A stretch of 64,000 nucleotides of DNA from NCBI GenBank assembly GCA_046050465.1, contig JBJOPS010000028.1, positions 12,528-76,527 on the forward strand, in the 5' to 3' direction. The position numbers were made by a program, and so were the translations under genes. Positions within the stretch are counted from its first letter, which is position 1; each line of letters begins with the position of its first letter. Origin of the DNA: Egaibacter sp046050465. GTDB taxonomy: Bacteria > Pseudomonadota > Gammaproteobacteria > Burkholderiales > Burkholderiaceae_C. Shown here in pieces: positions 25,063-33,143 of the stretch. The notes below the pieces were generated by a model, which searched no databases, was not told where the DNA came from, and saw only the letters and a list, made by a program, of their open reading frames with translations.

Positions 25063-25078
25063 AAGTTGTATACCCTTT
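25063..25078. promoter_or_regulatory. Candidate GntR operator before the ABC importer
   Basis: AAGTTGTATACCCTTT, 13 of 16 bases equal to the palindrome at 10982-10997 and sharing the GTATAC centre. It lies 99 nt before the ABC receptor gene, suggesting that the importer belongs to the purine regulon. Confidence 0.45.
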
Positions 25079-25176
25079 TGAATGAATCAAGTACACCAGG
25101 ATGCCTGATTTTGGCATTTTTGCTTTTTTCTTCATGCGCGTAAATTGTTACCTTTATCCATTCCGACGGAGTTTTC

Positions 25177-26205
25177 ATGAACAAGCGTTCTTTGCTTAAG
25201 GCTACGGCTGTATTGACCCTGACAGCTGCCGCGGGTGTTGCCCACGCACAAGTGACCCCCATCAAGTTTCAGCTGGATTGGCGTTTTGAAGGCCCGGCTG
25301 CCCTGTTTCTGACCCCCGCGGCCAAAGGCTATTTCAAGGACGCCAGGCTGGACGTCACCATTGACGCAGGCAACGGCTCCGGTGGCACAGTCACCCGCGT
25401 GGCATCAGGTGCCTATGACATCGGTTTTGCCGATATGGCCGCGCTGATGGAGTTCCACGCCAACAATGTCGATGCAGCCAATAAACCCGTCGCCATCATG
25501 ATGGTTTACAACGACACCCCCGCATCGGTAATGGCTCTCAAGAAGTCCGGCATCAAGACGCCGGCCGACCTGAATGGCAAAAAGCTCGGCGCTCCCGTTT
25601 TTGACGCCGGCCGCCGTGCCTTCCCGATCTTTGCCAAGGTCAACAACGTCACGGGCGTTCAGTGGACCGCCATGGACCCGCCTTTGCGTGAAACCATGCT
25701 GGCCCGCGGGGATGTGGATGCCATCACGGGCTTCACTTTTACCTCGCTGCTCAACCTGGAAGCACGTGGCGTAAAAGCCGAAGATGTGGTGGTGCTGCAG
25801 TACCCCGACTACGGTGTCAAACTGTACGGCAACGCCATCATCGCCTCTCCAAAAATGATCAAGGAGAACCCGGCCGCCGTCAAAGCCTTTCTGGCAGCAT
25901 TCACCAAGGGCATGAAAGATGTGATCGGTAACCCTGCAGCATCGATCCAGGACGTCAAAGCACGAGACGGCATCATCAATGTCGAGCTGGAAACCCGCCG
26001 CCTCAAGCTGGCGATTGACACCGTGATCAACAGTGCCAATGCCCGCGCAGAAGGCTTTGGCCAGATCAACCCCGGTCGCCTGTCGCTGATGGCGTCGCAG
26101 GTATCGGACGCCTTCAACACAAAAAGCCGGGTAAATCCGGACGCAGTGTGGAATGGCTCTTTCCTGCCGGCCAAGGCCGAACTGAACGTTTTGCCGAAGA
26201 AATAA
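25177..26205 (+). CDS. ABC importer substrate-binding protein (NMT1/THI5-like)
   Basis: A 342-residue periplasmic receptor. A signal peptide (MNKRSLLKATAVLTLTAAAG, cleavage after AHA near residue 24) precedes an NMT1/SsuA-type domain beginning IKFQLDWRFEGPAA, with GSGGTVTRVASGAYDIGFAD and KLGAPVFDAGRR. Family members bind pyrimidine precursors, nitrate, sulfonates or taurine. The close match of LDWRF and the neighbouring hyi and GTATAC site suggest a purine- or ureide-related ligand, but this is inference. The ATPase gene follows one base after the stop. Confidence 0.85.
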   Translation: MNKRSLLKATAVLTLTAAAGVAHAQVTPIKFQLDWRFEGPAALFLTPAAKGYFKDARLDVTIDAGNGSGGTVTRVASGAYDIGFADMAALMEFHANNVDAANKPVAIMMVYNDTPASVMALKKSGIKTPADLNGKKLGAPVFDAGRRAFPIFAKVNNVTGVQWTAMDPPLRETMLARGDVDAITGFTFTSLLNLEARGVKAEDVVVLQYPDYGVKLYGNAIIASPKMIKENPAAVKAFLAAFTKGMKDVIGNPAASIQDVKARDGIINVELETRRLKLAIDTVINSANARAEGFGQINPGRLSLMASQVSDAFNTKSRVNPDAVWNGSFLPAKAELNVLPKK

Positions 26206-26206
26206 G

Positions 26207-27040
26207 ATGACCGACAAGCTGCAGCCGTGGTTTGTTGATTTTCAGGACGTCTGGCTCGCCTACAACGAAGAGCTGCTGCGGCAGAACCACTTTGCGGTGG
26301 AGGCCATCGACCTGAAGGTACGGCAAGGCGAATTCATTGCCATCGTCGGGCCTTCAGGCTGTGGCAAATCGACGTTCATGAAACTCACAACCGGGCTGAA
26401 GATGCCTTCAAAAGGCAGGATTCTGATCGACAGCCAGCCTGTGACGGGGCCGCTCAAGATTTCCGGCATGGCTTTTCAGGCGCCTTCGCTGTTGCCCTGG
26501 CGCACGACGGTGGACAACGTCTTGTTGCCGCTGGAAATTGTGGAGCCCTATCGCAGCAGCTTCAAGGCCAAACGAAAAGAGTATGAAGAGCGCGCACGCA
26601 AACTGCTTCAAAAAGTAGGCCTGGGTGGCTATGAGGACCAGTTTCCATGGCAGCTGTCAGGTGGCATGCAGCAACGCGCCAGCATCTGCCGTGCGCTGAT
26701 TCACGAGCCCAAAATGCTGCTGCTGGACGAGCCTTTTGGCGCCCTGGATGCCTTCACCCGTGAAGAGTTGTGGTGCATTTTGCGTGACCTGTGGACCGAA
26801 CAGCAGTTCAACGTGATTCTGGTCACACACGATCTGCGCGAGTCGGTGTTTCTGGCCGACACCGTGTACGTGATGAGCAAAAGCCCGGGCCGCTTCGTGG
26901 TGAAAAAAGAGATCGACTTGCCACGCCCACGTGATCTGGAAGTGACCTACACCAAAGAGTTCACCGACATCGTTCATGAACTACGCAGTCATATTGGTGC
27001 CATGCGCAAACCTGCTGCAACAACCGGAGTCATCGCATGA
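26207..27040 (+). CDS. ABC importer ATPase (SsuB/TauB type)
   Basis: A 277-residue nucleotide-binding subunit with Walker A GPSGCGKST, signature LSGGMQQRASICRAL, Walker B MLLLDEPFGALD and the H-loop VTHDLRESVF. The sequence shows the NitT/TauT family style of ATPase. It starts one base after the receptor stop and overlaps the permease start by four bases (ATGA), so the three genes are translationally coupled. Confidence 0.9.
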   Translation: MTDKLQPWFVDFQDVWLAYNEELLRQNHFAVEAIDLKVRQGEFIAIVGPSGCGKSTFMKLTTGLKMPSKGRILIDSQPVTGPLKISGMAFQAPSLLPWRTTVDNVLLPLEIVEPYRSSFKAKRKEYEERARKLLQKVGLGGYEDQFPWQLSGGMQQRASICRALIHEPKMLLLDEPFGALDAFTREELWCILRDLWTEQQFNVILVTHDLRESVFLADTVYVMSKSPGRFVVKKEIDLPRPRDLEVTYTKEFTDIVHELRSHIGAMRKPAATTGVIA

Positions 27041-27804
27041 ACAAGAAGCAGACTGAACGATGGGCCCCCGTGGTATTGGCCTTTGTTGTACTGATGATCT
27101 GGCAGTTGGTTTGCACCGTGTTGCGGATACCGGAGTTCCTCTTTCCCGGTCCGATAGCGATAGGACAGTCCATGGCCGAGTTTGCAGCGCCATTGGCGCA
27201 GGCCGGATGGAAAACCTTCTGGGTCACCATGGTCGGATTCGGGCTGTCTATCCTGGTTGGTGTGCTTTTGGGGTTTCTGGTAGGGTCATCGCGGCTGGCG
27301 TATGCAGCGGTCTATCCATTGCTGGTCGCGTTCAATGCCGTGCCAAAGGCAGCGATCGTCCCCATTTTGATTGTCTGGTTTGGTATTGGCATTGGGCCAG
27401 GCATCCTGACCGCATTTCTGATCTCGTTTTTTCCGATCACAGTCAACATTGCCACGGGTCTTGCCACGCTGGAGCCCGAACTGGAAGATGTACTGCGGGT
27501 GCTGGGCGCCAAGCGGTGGGATGTGCTGGTAAAGGTAGGGCTGCCGCGCTCATTGCCCTATTTTTTTGCATCACTCAAGATCGCGATCACACTGGCCTTC
27601 GTGGGCACCGTGCTGGCCGAAATGACGGCCGGTGATTCCGGCATTGGCTACCTGATGCAAAGCGCCGGCTCGTCACAACGCCTCTCGCTGGCGTTTGCAG
27701 GGCTGGTAGTTATCGGCGCAATGGCAATGGCCATGTATGAGTTGTTCAGCTACATTGAAAAGCACACGACCGGATGGGCCCACCGTGGTTCTCAAGGTAG
27801 CTAA
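27037..27804 (+). CDS. ABC importer permease (SsuC/TauC type)
   Basis: A 255-residue inner membrane subunit with about six membrane segments and the EAA coupling loop (LEPELEDVLRVLGAKRWDVLVKVGLPRSLPYFFASL). It belongs to the NitT/TauT permease family and completes the importer with the receptor and ATPase upstream. It ends just before the convergent PEP-CTERM gene (12 nt), with no obvious terminator. Confidence 0.9.
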   Translation: MNKKQTERWAPVVLAFVVLMIWQLVCTVLRIPEFLFPGPIAIGQSMAEFAAPLAQAGWKTFWVTMVGFGLSILVGVLLGFLVGSSRLAYAAVYPLLVAFNAVPKAAIVPILIVWFGIGIGPGILTAFLISFFPITVNIATGLATLEPELEDVLRVLGAKRWDVLVKVGLPRSLPYFFASLKIAITLAFVGTVLAEMTAGDSGIGYLMQSAGSSQRLSLAFAGLVVIGAMAMAMYELFSYIEKHTTGWAHRGSQGS

Positions 27805-27816
27805 AAAAGTGGGGGA

Positions 27817-28167
27817 TTATCCCCGGTTTTTGCGCCGACGAATAACTGCGCCCATCAGCCCCACTCCAGCAAGCATCATGGCGTATGTCTCAGGCTCAGG
27901 AACAGCAGATACGGGATGCGGCCGGGCTGCTGCCACCCAAGCATTGGCAGTGACACCATTCCAGTTATGACCATTTGACTGAGAAGAACCGAAACTGCTG
28001 GAACTAGCAAAAGCTGAAGTCGAAGAAGCTGAAGTCGATGACCCGCTTGCAAACGACGTATTGGTATTGCGGTTCTGAGCGCTGCTGCTGCTAAAGCTCT
28101 GCGCTCCGGCCGCAAACCCGGTAACCAGTCCGACAACTGTCAGTGCACATTTAAATACTTTGTTCAT
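27817..28167 (-). CDS. Short serine-rich PEP-CTERM protein
   Basis: A 116-residue secreted protein: signal peptide MNKVFKCALTVVGLVTGFAAG, then a low-complexity Ser/Ala/Thr/Asn region of about 50 residues, and a C-terminal sorting signal VPEPETYAMMLAGVGLMGAV followed by Arg/Lys. PEP-CTERM proteins are processed by exosortase and are often glycosylated and linked to the EPS matrix. The start ATG at 28167 follows GGGAGA. Upstream lie a CATAAT -10-like box and the 62-bp inverted repeat. No exosortase gene is in the window. Confidence 0.85.
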   Translation of the reverse strand: MNKVFKCALTVVGLVTGFAAGAQSFSSSSAQNRNTNTSFASGSSTSASSTSAFASSSSFGSSQSNGHNWNGVTANAWVAAARPHPVSAVPEPETYAMMLAGVGLMGAVIRRRKNRG

Positions 28168-28210
28168 TACAAATCTCCCAAGGTGAGTTACAGAAAGTTA
28201 CTGATTATGT

Positions 28211-28272
28211 GGCGCCCTCAATCGCACGGGCAATAGTCCGTTCGGACTATTGCCCGTGCGATTGAGGGCGCC
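28211..28272. repeat. Perfect 62-bp inverted repeat
   Basis: Two exactly complementary 30-base arms (28211-28240 and 28243-28272) around TT. The outer ends read GGCGCC and the centre AATAGTCCG-TT-CGGACTATT. It lies 44 nt upstream of the PEP-CTERM start, and 58 nt separate it from the SAH riboswitch of the divergent ahcY. On the minus strand TTGCCC inside the repeat is spaced 18 nt from CATAAT, giving a possible promoter for the PEP-CTERM gene. Confidence 0.9.
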
Positions 28273-28318
28273 AGCCCGATGATTCGCGCCGGCATGGGTC
28301 ATACGGCTTGCTTGAACT

Positions 28319-28324
28319 TATAAT
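28319..28324 (+). promoter_or_regulatory. -10 box of the ahcY riboswitch transcript
   Basis: A consensus TATAAT ending 7 nt before the start of the SAH aptamer, as expected for a promoter directly in front of the riboswitch. The -35 region is weak. Confidence 0.5.
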
Positions 28325-28330
28325 GAGAAA

Positions 28331-28420
28331 GTCGAGGAGCGTTGCAGTTCATCATGGTGAACGAGGCTCGGCGCCAGTATTTCAACGAGGAAATGCTTTT
28401 CAACTGCGCTCACCCACTGC
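28331..28420 (+). promoter_or_regulatory. SAH riboswitch
   Basis: The aptamer consensus is readable: GTCGAGGAGCGTTGCA at the start, ACGAGGCTCGGCGCC in the middle, and CAACTGCGCTCACCC at the end, which together form the central stem and pseudoknot of the SAH riboswitch class. It senses S-adenosylhomocysteine and turns on ahcY about 78 nt downstream when SAH accumulates. No intrinsic terminator is obvious, so control may be at ribosome site access. Confidence 0.9.
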
Positions 28421-28497
28421 TTTGTGAGGTGATGCCCTCCCCGGATACCGTCCACCTTGATGGCTAGTGGTTCTTAAATTTACCTTTGGAGTGAACC

Positions 28498-29946
28498 ATG
28501 AGTGCTGTTTTGAAATCCGCCCAGAAACAAGATTACGAAATTGCCGACCTGAGCCTTGCCGCCTGGGGCCGCAAAGAGTTGAACATTGCCCAGACCGAAA
28601 TGCCCGGCCTGATGGCTATCCGCGAAGAATTCGCAAAGTCGCAGCCTTTGAAGGGTGCCCGCATCACCGGTTCGCTGCACATGACCATTCAAACCGGCGT
28701 GCTGGTCGAAACCCTGCAGGCGCTGGGCGCTCAGGTGCGTTGGGCTTCCTGCAATATCTTCTCGACCCAGGATCACGCAGCCGCCGCTCTGGTTGCCGCC
28801 GGAACCCCGGTTTTTGCCTACAAGGGCGAGAACCTGACCGATTACTGGGATTACACCCATCGCATCTTCGAATTTGGCCCCAAAGGCTCGAAAACCGAAG
28901 GTCCGAACATGATTCTGGATGATGGTGGCGACGCTACGTTGCTGATGCACCTCGGCGCCAAAGCTGAGAAAGACATCAAGGTTCTCGCCAAGCCTGGGAG
29001 CGAAGAAGAAATCTGTCTGTTTGCTGCGATCAAGTCCAAGCTCAAGCTGGACCCGACATGGTACAGCCGCCGCCTGAAAAACATCATTGGCGTGACCGAA
29101 GAAACCACCACGGGCGTGCTGCGCCTGAACGAGATGTCCGCCAAGGGCACGCTGGCGTTTCGCGCCATCAACGTGAACGACTCGGTCACCAAGAGCAAGT
29201 TTGACAACCTGTATGGCTGCCGCGAATCGCTGGTGGACGCCATCAAGCGCGCCACCGACGTGATGGTGGCGGGCAAGGTGGCCGTGGTGGCCGGCTACGG
29301 CGACGTGGGCAAGGGCAGTGCCCAGGCCCTGCGGGCGCTGTCTGCCCAAGTGTGGGTGACGGAGATCGACCCCATCAACGCCCTGCAGGCTGCCATGGAA
29401 GGCTACAAGGTCGTGACCATGGAATACGCGGCCGACAAGGCCGACATTTTTGTCTCGGCCACCGGCAACAAGAACGTCATCACCTACAAGCACATGGCCG
29501 CCATGAAAGACCAGGCCATCGTCTGCAACATTGGTCACTTTGACAACGAGATCGACGTCGCATCGCTGGAAAAACTCAAGTGGGAAGAGATCAAGCCGCA
29601 GGTGGACCACGTGATCTTCCCCAAGACCGGCAAAACGCCTGAAAAGCGCATCATTCTGCTGGCCAAGGGCCGTCTGGTGAACCTGGGCTGCGGCACCGGC
29701 CACCCCAGCTTTGTGATGTCGTCCAGCTTTGCCAACCAGACCATTGCGCAGATCGAACTGTTCACCAAGCCGAAAGAGTACAAGTCCGGCAAGGTGTATG
29801 TGCTGCCCAAGCACCTCGATGAGAAGGTCGCCCGCTTGCATCTGAAAAAAGTTGGCGCCATGCTGACGGAGCTCAGCGACGAGCAGGCCGCCTATATCGG
29901 CGTGAACAAGGCCGGGCCCTACAAGGCCCACACATACCGCTACTGA
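28498..29946 (+). CDS. ahcY: Adenosylhomocysteinase
   Basis: A 482-residue SAH hydrolase, full length. Landmarks are GSLHMTIQTGVLVETL, NIFSTQDHAAAAL, the NAD-binding AGYGDVGKGSAQALR, IGHFDNEID and the C-terminal KAGPYKAHTYRY. It splits SAH into homocysteine and adenosine, removing the inhibitor of methyltransferases. It is preceded by the SAH riboswitch and followed by tlyA (12 nt) and metF, a methyl-cycle order common in betaproteobacteria. The start follows TTTGGAG. Confidence 0.97.
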   Translation: MSAVLKSAQKQDYEIADLSLAAWGRKELNIAQTEMPGLMAIREEFAKSQPLKGARITGSLHMTIQTGVLVETLQALGAQVRWASCNIFSTQDHAAAALVAAGTPVFAYKGENLTDYWDYTHRIFEFGPKGSKTEGPNMILDDGGDATLLMHLGAKAEKDIKVLAKPGSEEEICLFAAIKSKLKLDPTWYSRRLKNIIGVTEETTTGVLRLNEMSAKGTLAFRAINVNDSVTKSKFDNLYGCRESLVDAIKRATDVMVAGKVAVVAGYGDVGKGSAQALRALSAQVWVTEIDPINALQAAMEGYKVVTMEYAADKADIFVSATGNKNVITYKHMAAMKDQAIVCNIGHFDNEIDVASLEKLKWEEIKPQVDHVIFPKTGKTPEKRIILLAKGRLVNLGCGTGHPSFVMSSSFANQTIAQIELFTKPKEYKSGKVYVLPKHLDEKVARLHLKKVGAMLTELSDEQAAYIGVNKAGPYKAHTYRY

Positions 29947-29958
29947 TCCGGTACCGGC

Positions 29959-30735
29959 ATGCGGATTGACCAGCTCCTGGTCCACCGCCAGCTTGCCAGC
30001 ACCCGTTCTCAGGCCCAGCGCCTGATTGCGGATGGTGTGCAGTGGCTCAGTGGTGATGTGTGGAAGCGCGTCGTCAAGAATGGCGATGAGGTGCCCGAAT
30101 CAGCCAACATCCGCCTGCTGGATGATTCGCAAGCCCGATATGTCTCGCGCGGCGGCCTGAAACTCGAAGGGGCATTGAAAACCATTGGCCTGGATGTCAC
30201 GGGTCTTCACTGTCTGGACGTGGGTCAGTCTACCGGCGGTTTTACCGACTGTCTGCTTCAGCGGGGGGCTGCTCAGGTGGTAGGGGTGGACGTAGGTCAG
30301 GGCCAACTGCATCCGCAGCTGCGCGAGGACGAGCGGGTGTTGTGCATCGAGAAAGTCAACGCCAGATCGTTGAATGCTACTGAATTAATAGCTGCTTATG
30401 CACAATCGACGAGGGCCAAAGGCCGATTTGGCACTGAATTTGACCTGACTGCGGGTGATTTGTCTTTCATATCGCAAACGCTGGTTCTGCCGGCCATCGT
30501 GCCTTTGCTCAAGCCAGGCGGCTCGATGCTGATTCTGGTCAAGCCGCAGTTCGAACTGCAGCCCGGTCAGGTTGGCAAGGGCGGAATTGTGACGGACCCG
30601 TCCATGTACGCCGTTGTTGAAGAGCGCGTTCGCGGGGCACACACCTCACTGGGCTTGAAAGTTCAAGCCTGGTTCGAATCGCCCGTTAAGGGAGGCGATG
30701 GCAACCGTGAATTTTTTATTTTTTCAAGCAAATAA
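29959..30735 (+). CDS. tlyA: TlyA family RNA methyltransferase
   Basis: A 258-residue protein: an N-terminal S4 RNA-binding domain (MRIDQLLVHRQLASTRSQAQRLI), then an FtsJ-like SAM domain with ARYVSRGGLKLEGAL, DVGQSTGGFTDCLLQRGA and DLSFISQTLVLPA. TlyA 2'-O-methylates rRNA and was first described as haemolysin. Residues about 140-158, between the strand ending ARSLN and FDLTAGDLSFIS, come from an in-frame palindromic repeat, which makes this copy longer than usual at that loop. It lies 12 nt after ahcY and 15 nt before metF. Confidence 0.9.
   Translation: MRIDQLLVHRQLASTRSQAQRLIADGVQWLSGDVWKRVVKNGDEVPESANIRLLDDSQARYVSRGGLKLEGALKTIGLDVTGLHCLDVGQSTGGFTDCLLQRGAAQVVGVDVGQGQLHPQLREDERVLCIEKVNARSLNATELIAAYAQSTRAKGRFGTEFDLTAGDLSFISQTLVLPAIVPLLKPGGSMLILVKPQFELQPGQVGKGGIVTDPSMYAVVEERVRGAHTSLGLKVQAWFESPVKGGDGNREFFIFSSK
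30376..30433 (+). repeat. Palindromic repeat element inside tlyA
   Basis: GCTACTGAATTAATAGCTGC, then TATGCACAATC, GAGGGCCAAAGGCC and GATTTGGCAC, the same block order as the intergenic copy at 24035. In frame it encodes ELIAAYAQSTRAKGRFG. It interrupts TlyA between two conserved strands. Confidence 0.75.
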
Positions 30736-30750
30736 CAACTGGGGACAGCC

Positions 30751-31602
30751 ATGTCGCTTTCATCCAAATTGCCAGTCAGTCTGGAATTCTTTCCGAGCAA
30801 AACCGCGGAAGGCGCCGAGAAGATTCGTGCCATGCGCAAAGATCTGTATGTCCTTCAGCCCGAGTTCTGCTCGGTCACCTACGGGGCAGGGGGTTCTACG
30901 CAACAAGGCACATTTGGTGCAGTCGCCGAGATTTTGTCCGAAGGTGTAGTCGCCGCAGCGCATTTTTCATGTGTGGGGGCCACCAAAGCGTCGGTTAAAG
31001 CCGAGCTGGACACCCTCATGGGCATGGGAGTCAAACGACTGGTCGCGCTGCGGGGCGACATGCCCAGCGTTTACGGATCGCAAGGGGAGTTTCGCCACGC
31101 CTGTGACTTGGTGGAGTTCATCCGCGACGAGACCGGCGACCACTTCTTTCTGGAAGTGGCCGCTTATCCGGAGACCCACCCCAGAGCACGCAGCCCGGAA
31201 CACGATCTGCACGCGTTTGCGATGAAGGTGAAAAGTGGTGCAAATTCGGCCATTACGCAGTATTTTTACAACCCGGACGCCTACTTCCGCTTCGTGGACG
31301 ATGCCAGAAAGATGGGCGTGAACGTCCCGATCATTCCGGGCATCATGCCTATAACCAACTCATCCCAGCTCATGCGGTTTTCCGACATGTGTGGCGCAGA
31401 GATTCCGCGCTGGATCCGCTTGCGGCTGCAGGCTTTCAAGGAAGATACGGCTTCCATCCGGGCGTTTGGGCTGGATGTGGTGACCCAAATGTGTGAAGCA
31501 CTCAAGGAGGGCGGGGTATCTTCATTGCACTTTTACACCATGAACCAAAGTGCACCTACACTGGAGATATGCCGCCGTTTGGGGCTTGATCCAAGCCGGT
31601 AA
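30751..31602 (+). CDS. metF: 5,10-methylenetetrahydrofolate reductase
   Basis: A 283-residue flavoprotein of the usual MetF length. It begins SSKLPVSLEFFPSKTAEGAEK, with FCSVTYGAGGSTQQGT (catalytic Glu in the EFFP strand), RGDMP, KSGANSAITQYFYNPDAYFRF and PIIPGIMPI. It reduces methylene-THF to methyl-THF for methionine synthesis. The gene follows tlyA and ahcY, completing a homocysteine-methylation group. Confidence 0.96.
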   Translation: MSLSSKLPVSLEFFPSKTAEGAEKIRAMRKDLYVLQPEFCSVTYGAGGSTQQGTFGAVAEILSEGVVAAAHFSCVGATKASVKAELDTLMGMGVKRLVALRGDMPSVYGSQGEFRHACDLVEFIRDETGDHFFLEVAAYPETHPRARSPEHDLHAFAMKVKSGANSAITQYFYNPDAYFRFVDDARKMGVNVPIIPGIMPITNSSQLMRFSDMCGAEIPRWIRLRLQAFKEDTASIRAFGLDVVTQMCEALKEGGVSSLHFYTMNQSAPTLEICRRLGLDPSR

Positions 31603-31660
31603 AACAGCCTTATACATGCATTTTGACAATCTCTGCTGACCCCGCGGGCCAATCTTGACG

Positions 31661-31960
31661 ATGCTTTACAAGTTCAAATCCAAAGCTGCCGGTGACCTGA
31701 TCATGCTGGAGCCCACCGGGCGACGGATACTGGAGATTGTGGGCAAGGCGCCTGAGTCCAAGGGCATTATTTTGGCGCAGGACATGCCGTGCGCCATTAC
31801 CGCACTGCAGTTCGCCATCAATAAAGAGGAAGCCGAACAGACAGAAGGCAGAGCTGAAGCACAGTTTGAAACCACCTCACTGCGACACAGGGCCGCGCCG
31901 TTTATCGAGATGCTCAGGCGCTGCCACAAGGCAGGCAATGAGGTAGTCTGGGGCGTTTAA
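31661..31960 (+). CDS. DUF1840 family protein
   Basis: A 99-residue soluble protein matching DUF1840: start MLYKFKSKAAGDLIMLEP, RRILEIVGK, a variable charged middle and the C-terminal LRHRAAPFIEMLRRCHKAGNEVVWGV. The family is found in betaproteobacteria and has no known function. The start ATG at 31661 is preferred to TTG at 31655. A terminator follows 35 nt after the stop. Confidence 0.85.
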   Translation: MLYKFKSKAAGDLIMLEPTGRRILEIVGKAPESKGIILAQDMPCAITALQFAINKEEAEQTEGRAEAQFETTSLRHRAAPFIEMLRRCHKAGNEVVWGV

Positions 31961-31994
31961 GGGACTTTGGAGATCTTTTTGCGTCCATAAAAAA

Positions 31995-32025
31995 GCCCGC
32001 CAGCGATCGCGCCTGGCGGGCCTTT
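31995..32025. terminator. Intrinsic terminator (probably bidirectional)
   Basis: A 9-bp stem GCCCGCCAG/CTGGCGGGC with a 9-nt loop, followed by CTTT and preceded by AAAAAA. It would stop the DUF1840 transcript and the convergent Bug receptor transcript. Confidence 0.8.
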
Positions 32026-32052
32026 GAGATGGCTTGCGAAACGCTTGGCCGC

Positions 32053-33039
32053 TTAGTCAGCAAACTGCTTGGCAGCTTCAATCACCGGCTTGAGCTTGGC
32101 AATTTCACCGGCGACAAAAGCCTTGTGTGCAGCGGGCTCCATACGATTGTCACTCACTACCACGGCACCCAGATCATCTTGTTTTTTCATGAAATCAGGG
32201 TCTTTCAGCGCCAGTTTAAGTGCGTCGTTAATCTTCTTGAGCACTGCGGGCGGCGTGCCTTTGGGTGCATACAGACCATGCCAGATCGTCAAATCAAAGC
32301 CCTTCAGCCCCATTTCTTGCAGGGTTGGGTAATCTTTGAGCAGCTTGTGCCTGGACAGTGGCTTGGCGGTGGTGACCGCGAAGGCCTTGACACGGCCAGA
32401 AGCGATCTGCTGGGTGGTATTGGTGGTCTGGTCACACATCAGGTCAACCTGGCCACCAAGCAGCGCATTCATGGCCGGGGCCGTACCGCCGTAAGGAATG
32501 GTGGTCATGGCTTCACTGGCCTTGATGGCCGACTGCCACATCAGGCCACACAAATGAGAGGCTGAACCCAGACCGGCGTGGGCGATGTTCAACTTGCCCG
32601 CATTGGCACGAATGTAGTTTTCAAAGTCACGATAGGTATTGGCCGGCAGTTGTGGCTTGCCGATAAGCGTCATCGGCACCTCGTTGACCAGACCCAGGAA
32701 CTCAAAATCTTCCAGCGGTTTGTACTGGATCTTTTTGTACAGGGCTGGCGTTGCGGCCATGCCGATATGGAACAACAGCAGGGTGTGGCCGTCCGGATTG
32801 GCCCGGGCCACCTTGGTTGCGCCAATGGTGCCGCCCGCGCCAGCTGTGTTTTCCACCACGAAGTTGGCACCGCCACCCATGGTTTTGCGCATGGTTTCGC
32901 CCAATTGGCGTGCCACGAGATCGGTTGGACCGCCGGCTGCAAAAGGCACCACGATGGTGATGGGCTTGGAGCCGGGGTAGTCTTGCGCCTGGGCAAACAG
33001 GGAAACTGCCGCTGCGGCAATAACCAGTAGTCGTTTCAT
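32053..33039 (-). CDS. Bug-family tricarboxylate transporter receptor (TctC type)
   Basis: A 328-residue periplasmic protein. A signal peptide (MKRLLVIAAAAVSLFAQAQ) is followed by the Bug hallmark YPGSKPITIVVPFAAGGPTD, then GGGANFVVENTAGAGGTIGA and GKLNIAHAGLGSASHL. Bug receptors bind carboxylates or other small acids; many, like this one, lack adjacent TctAB membrane genes. The ATG at 33039 follows GGAGTG. A GGAAACT..GAAACCCCC motif at 33101-33125 upstream is shared with the acyl-CoA ligase/LIV operon. Confidence 0.9.
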   Translation of the reverse strand: MKRLLVIAAAAVSLFAQAQDYPGSKPITIVVPFAAGGPTDLVARQLGETMRKTMGGGANFVVENTAGAGGTIGATKVARANPDGHTLLLFHIGMAATPALYKKIQYKPLEDFEFLGLVNEVPMTLIGKPQLPANTYRDFENYIRANAGKLNIAHAGLGSASHLCGLMWQSAIKASEAMTTIPYGGTAPAMNALLGGQVDLMCDQTTNTTQQIASGRVKAFAVTTAKPLSRHKLLKDYPTLQEMGLKGFDLTIWHGLYAPKGTPPAVLKKINDALKLALKDPDFMKKQDDLGAVVVSDNRMEPAAHKAFVAGEIAKLKPVIEAAKQFAD

Positions 33040-33100
33040 ATCAATCACTCCAGAAAAAGGATGTTGACAGTCTAAAGCTACAAATTCACGTTTCCATCGC

Positions 33101-33125
33101 GGAAACTACTTAGCGGGAAACCCCC
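33101..33125. promoter_or_regulatory. Motif GGAAACT-N-GAAACCCCC, copy 1
   Basis: Two half-sites, GGAAACTACTTAG and GGGAAACCCCC, 62-86 nt upstream of the Bug receptor start. The same arrangement on the opposite strand occurs at 41720-41745 between the acyl-CoA ligase operon and the Crp/Fnr gene. Confidence 0.4.
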
Positions 33126-33143
33126 TACAAATCCCTGTCAACG

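Noticed and set aside
28480..29985. A 501-codon open frame antisense to ahcY
   Set aside because: A shadow of high-GC coding sequence: rich in His, Gln and Gly, with no domain, while the sense strand is plainly ahcY.
30672..30682. GGTTCGAATC, like a tRNA T-loop
   Set aside because: It lies inside tlyA, and no acceptor stem or anticodon arm can be formed around it.
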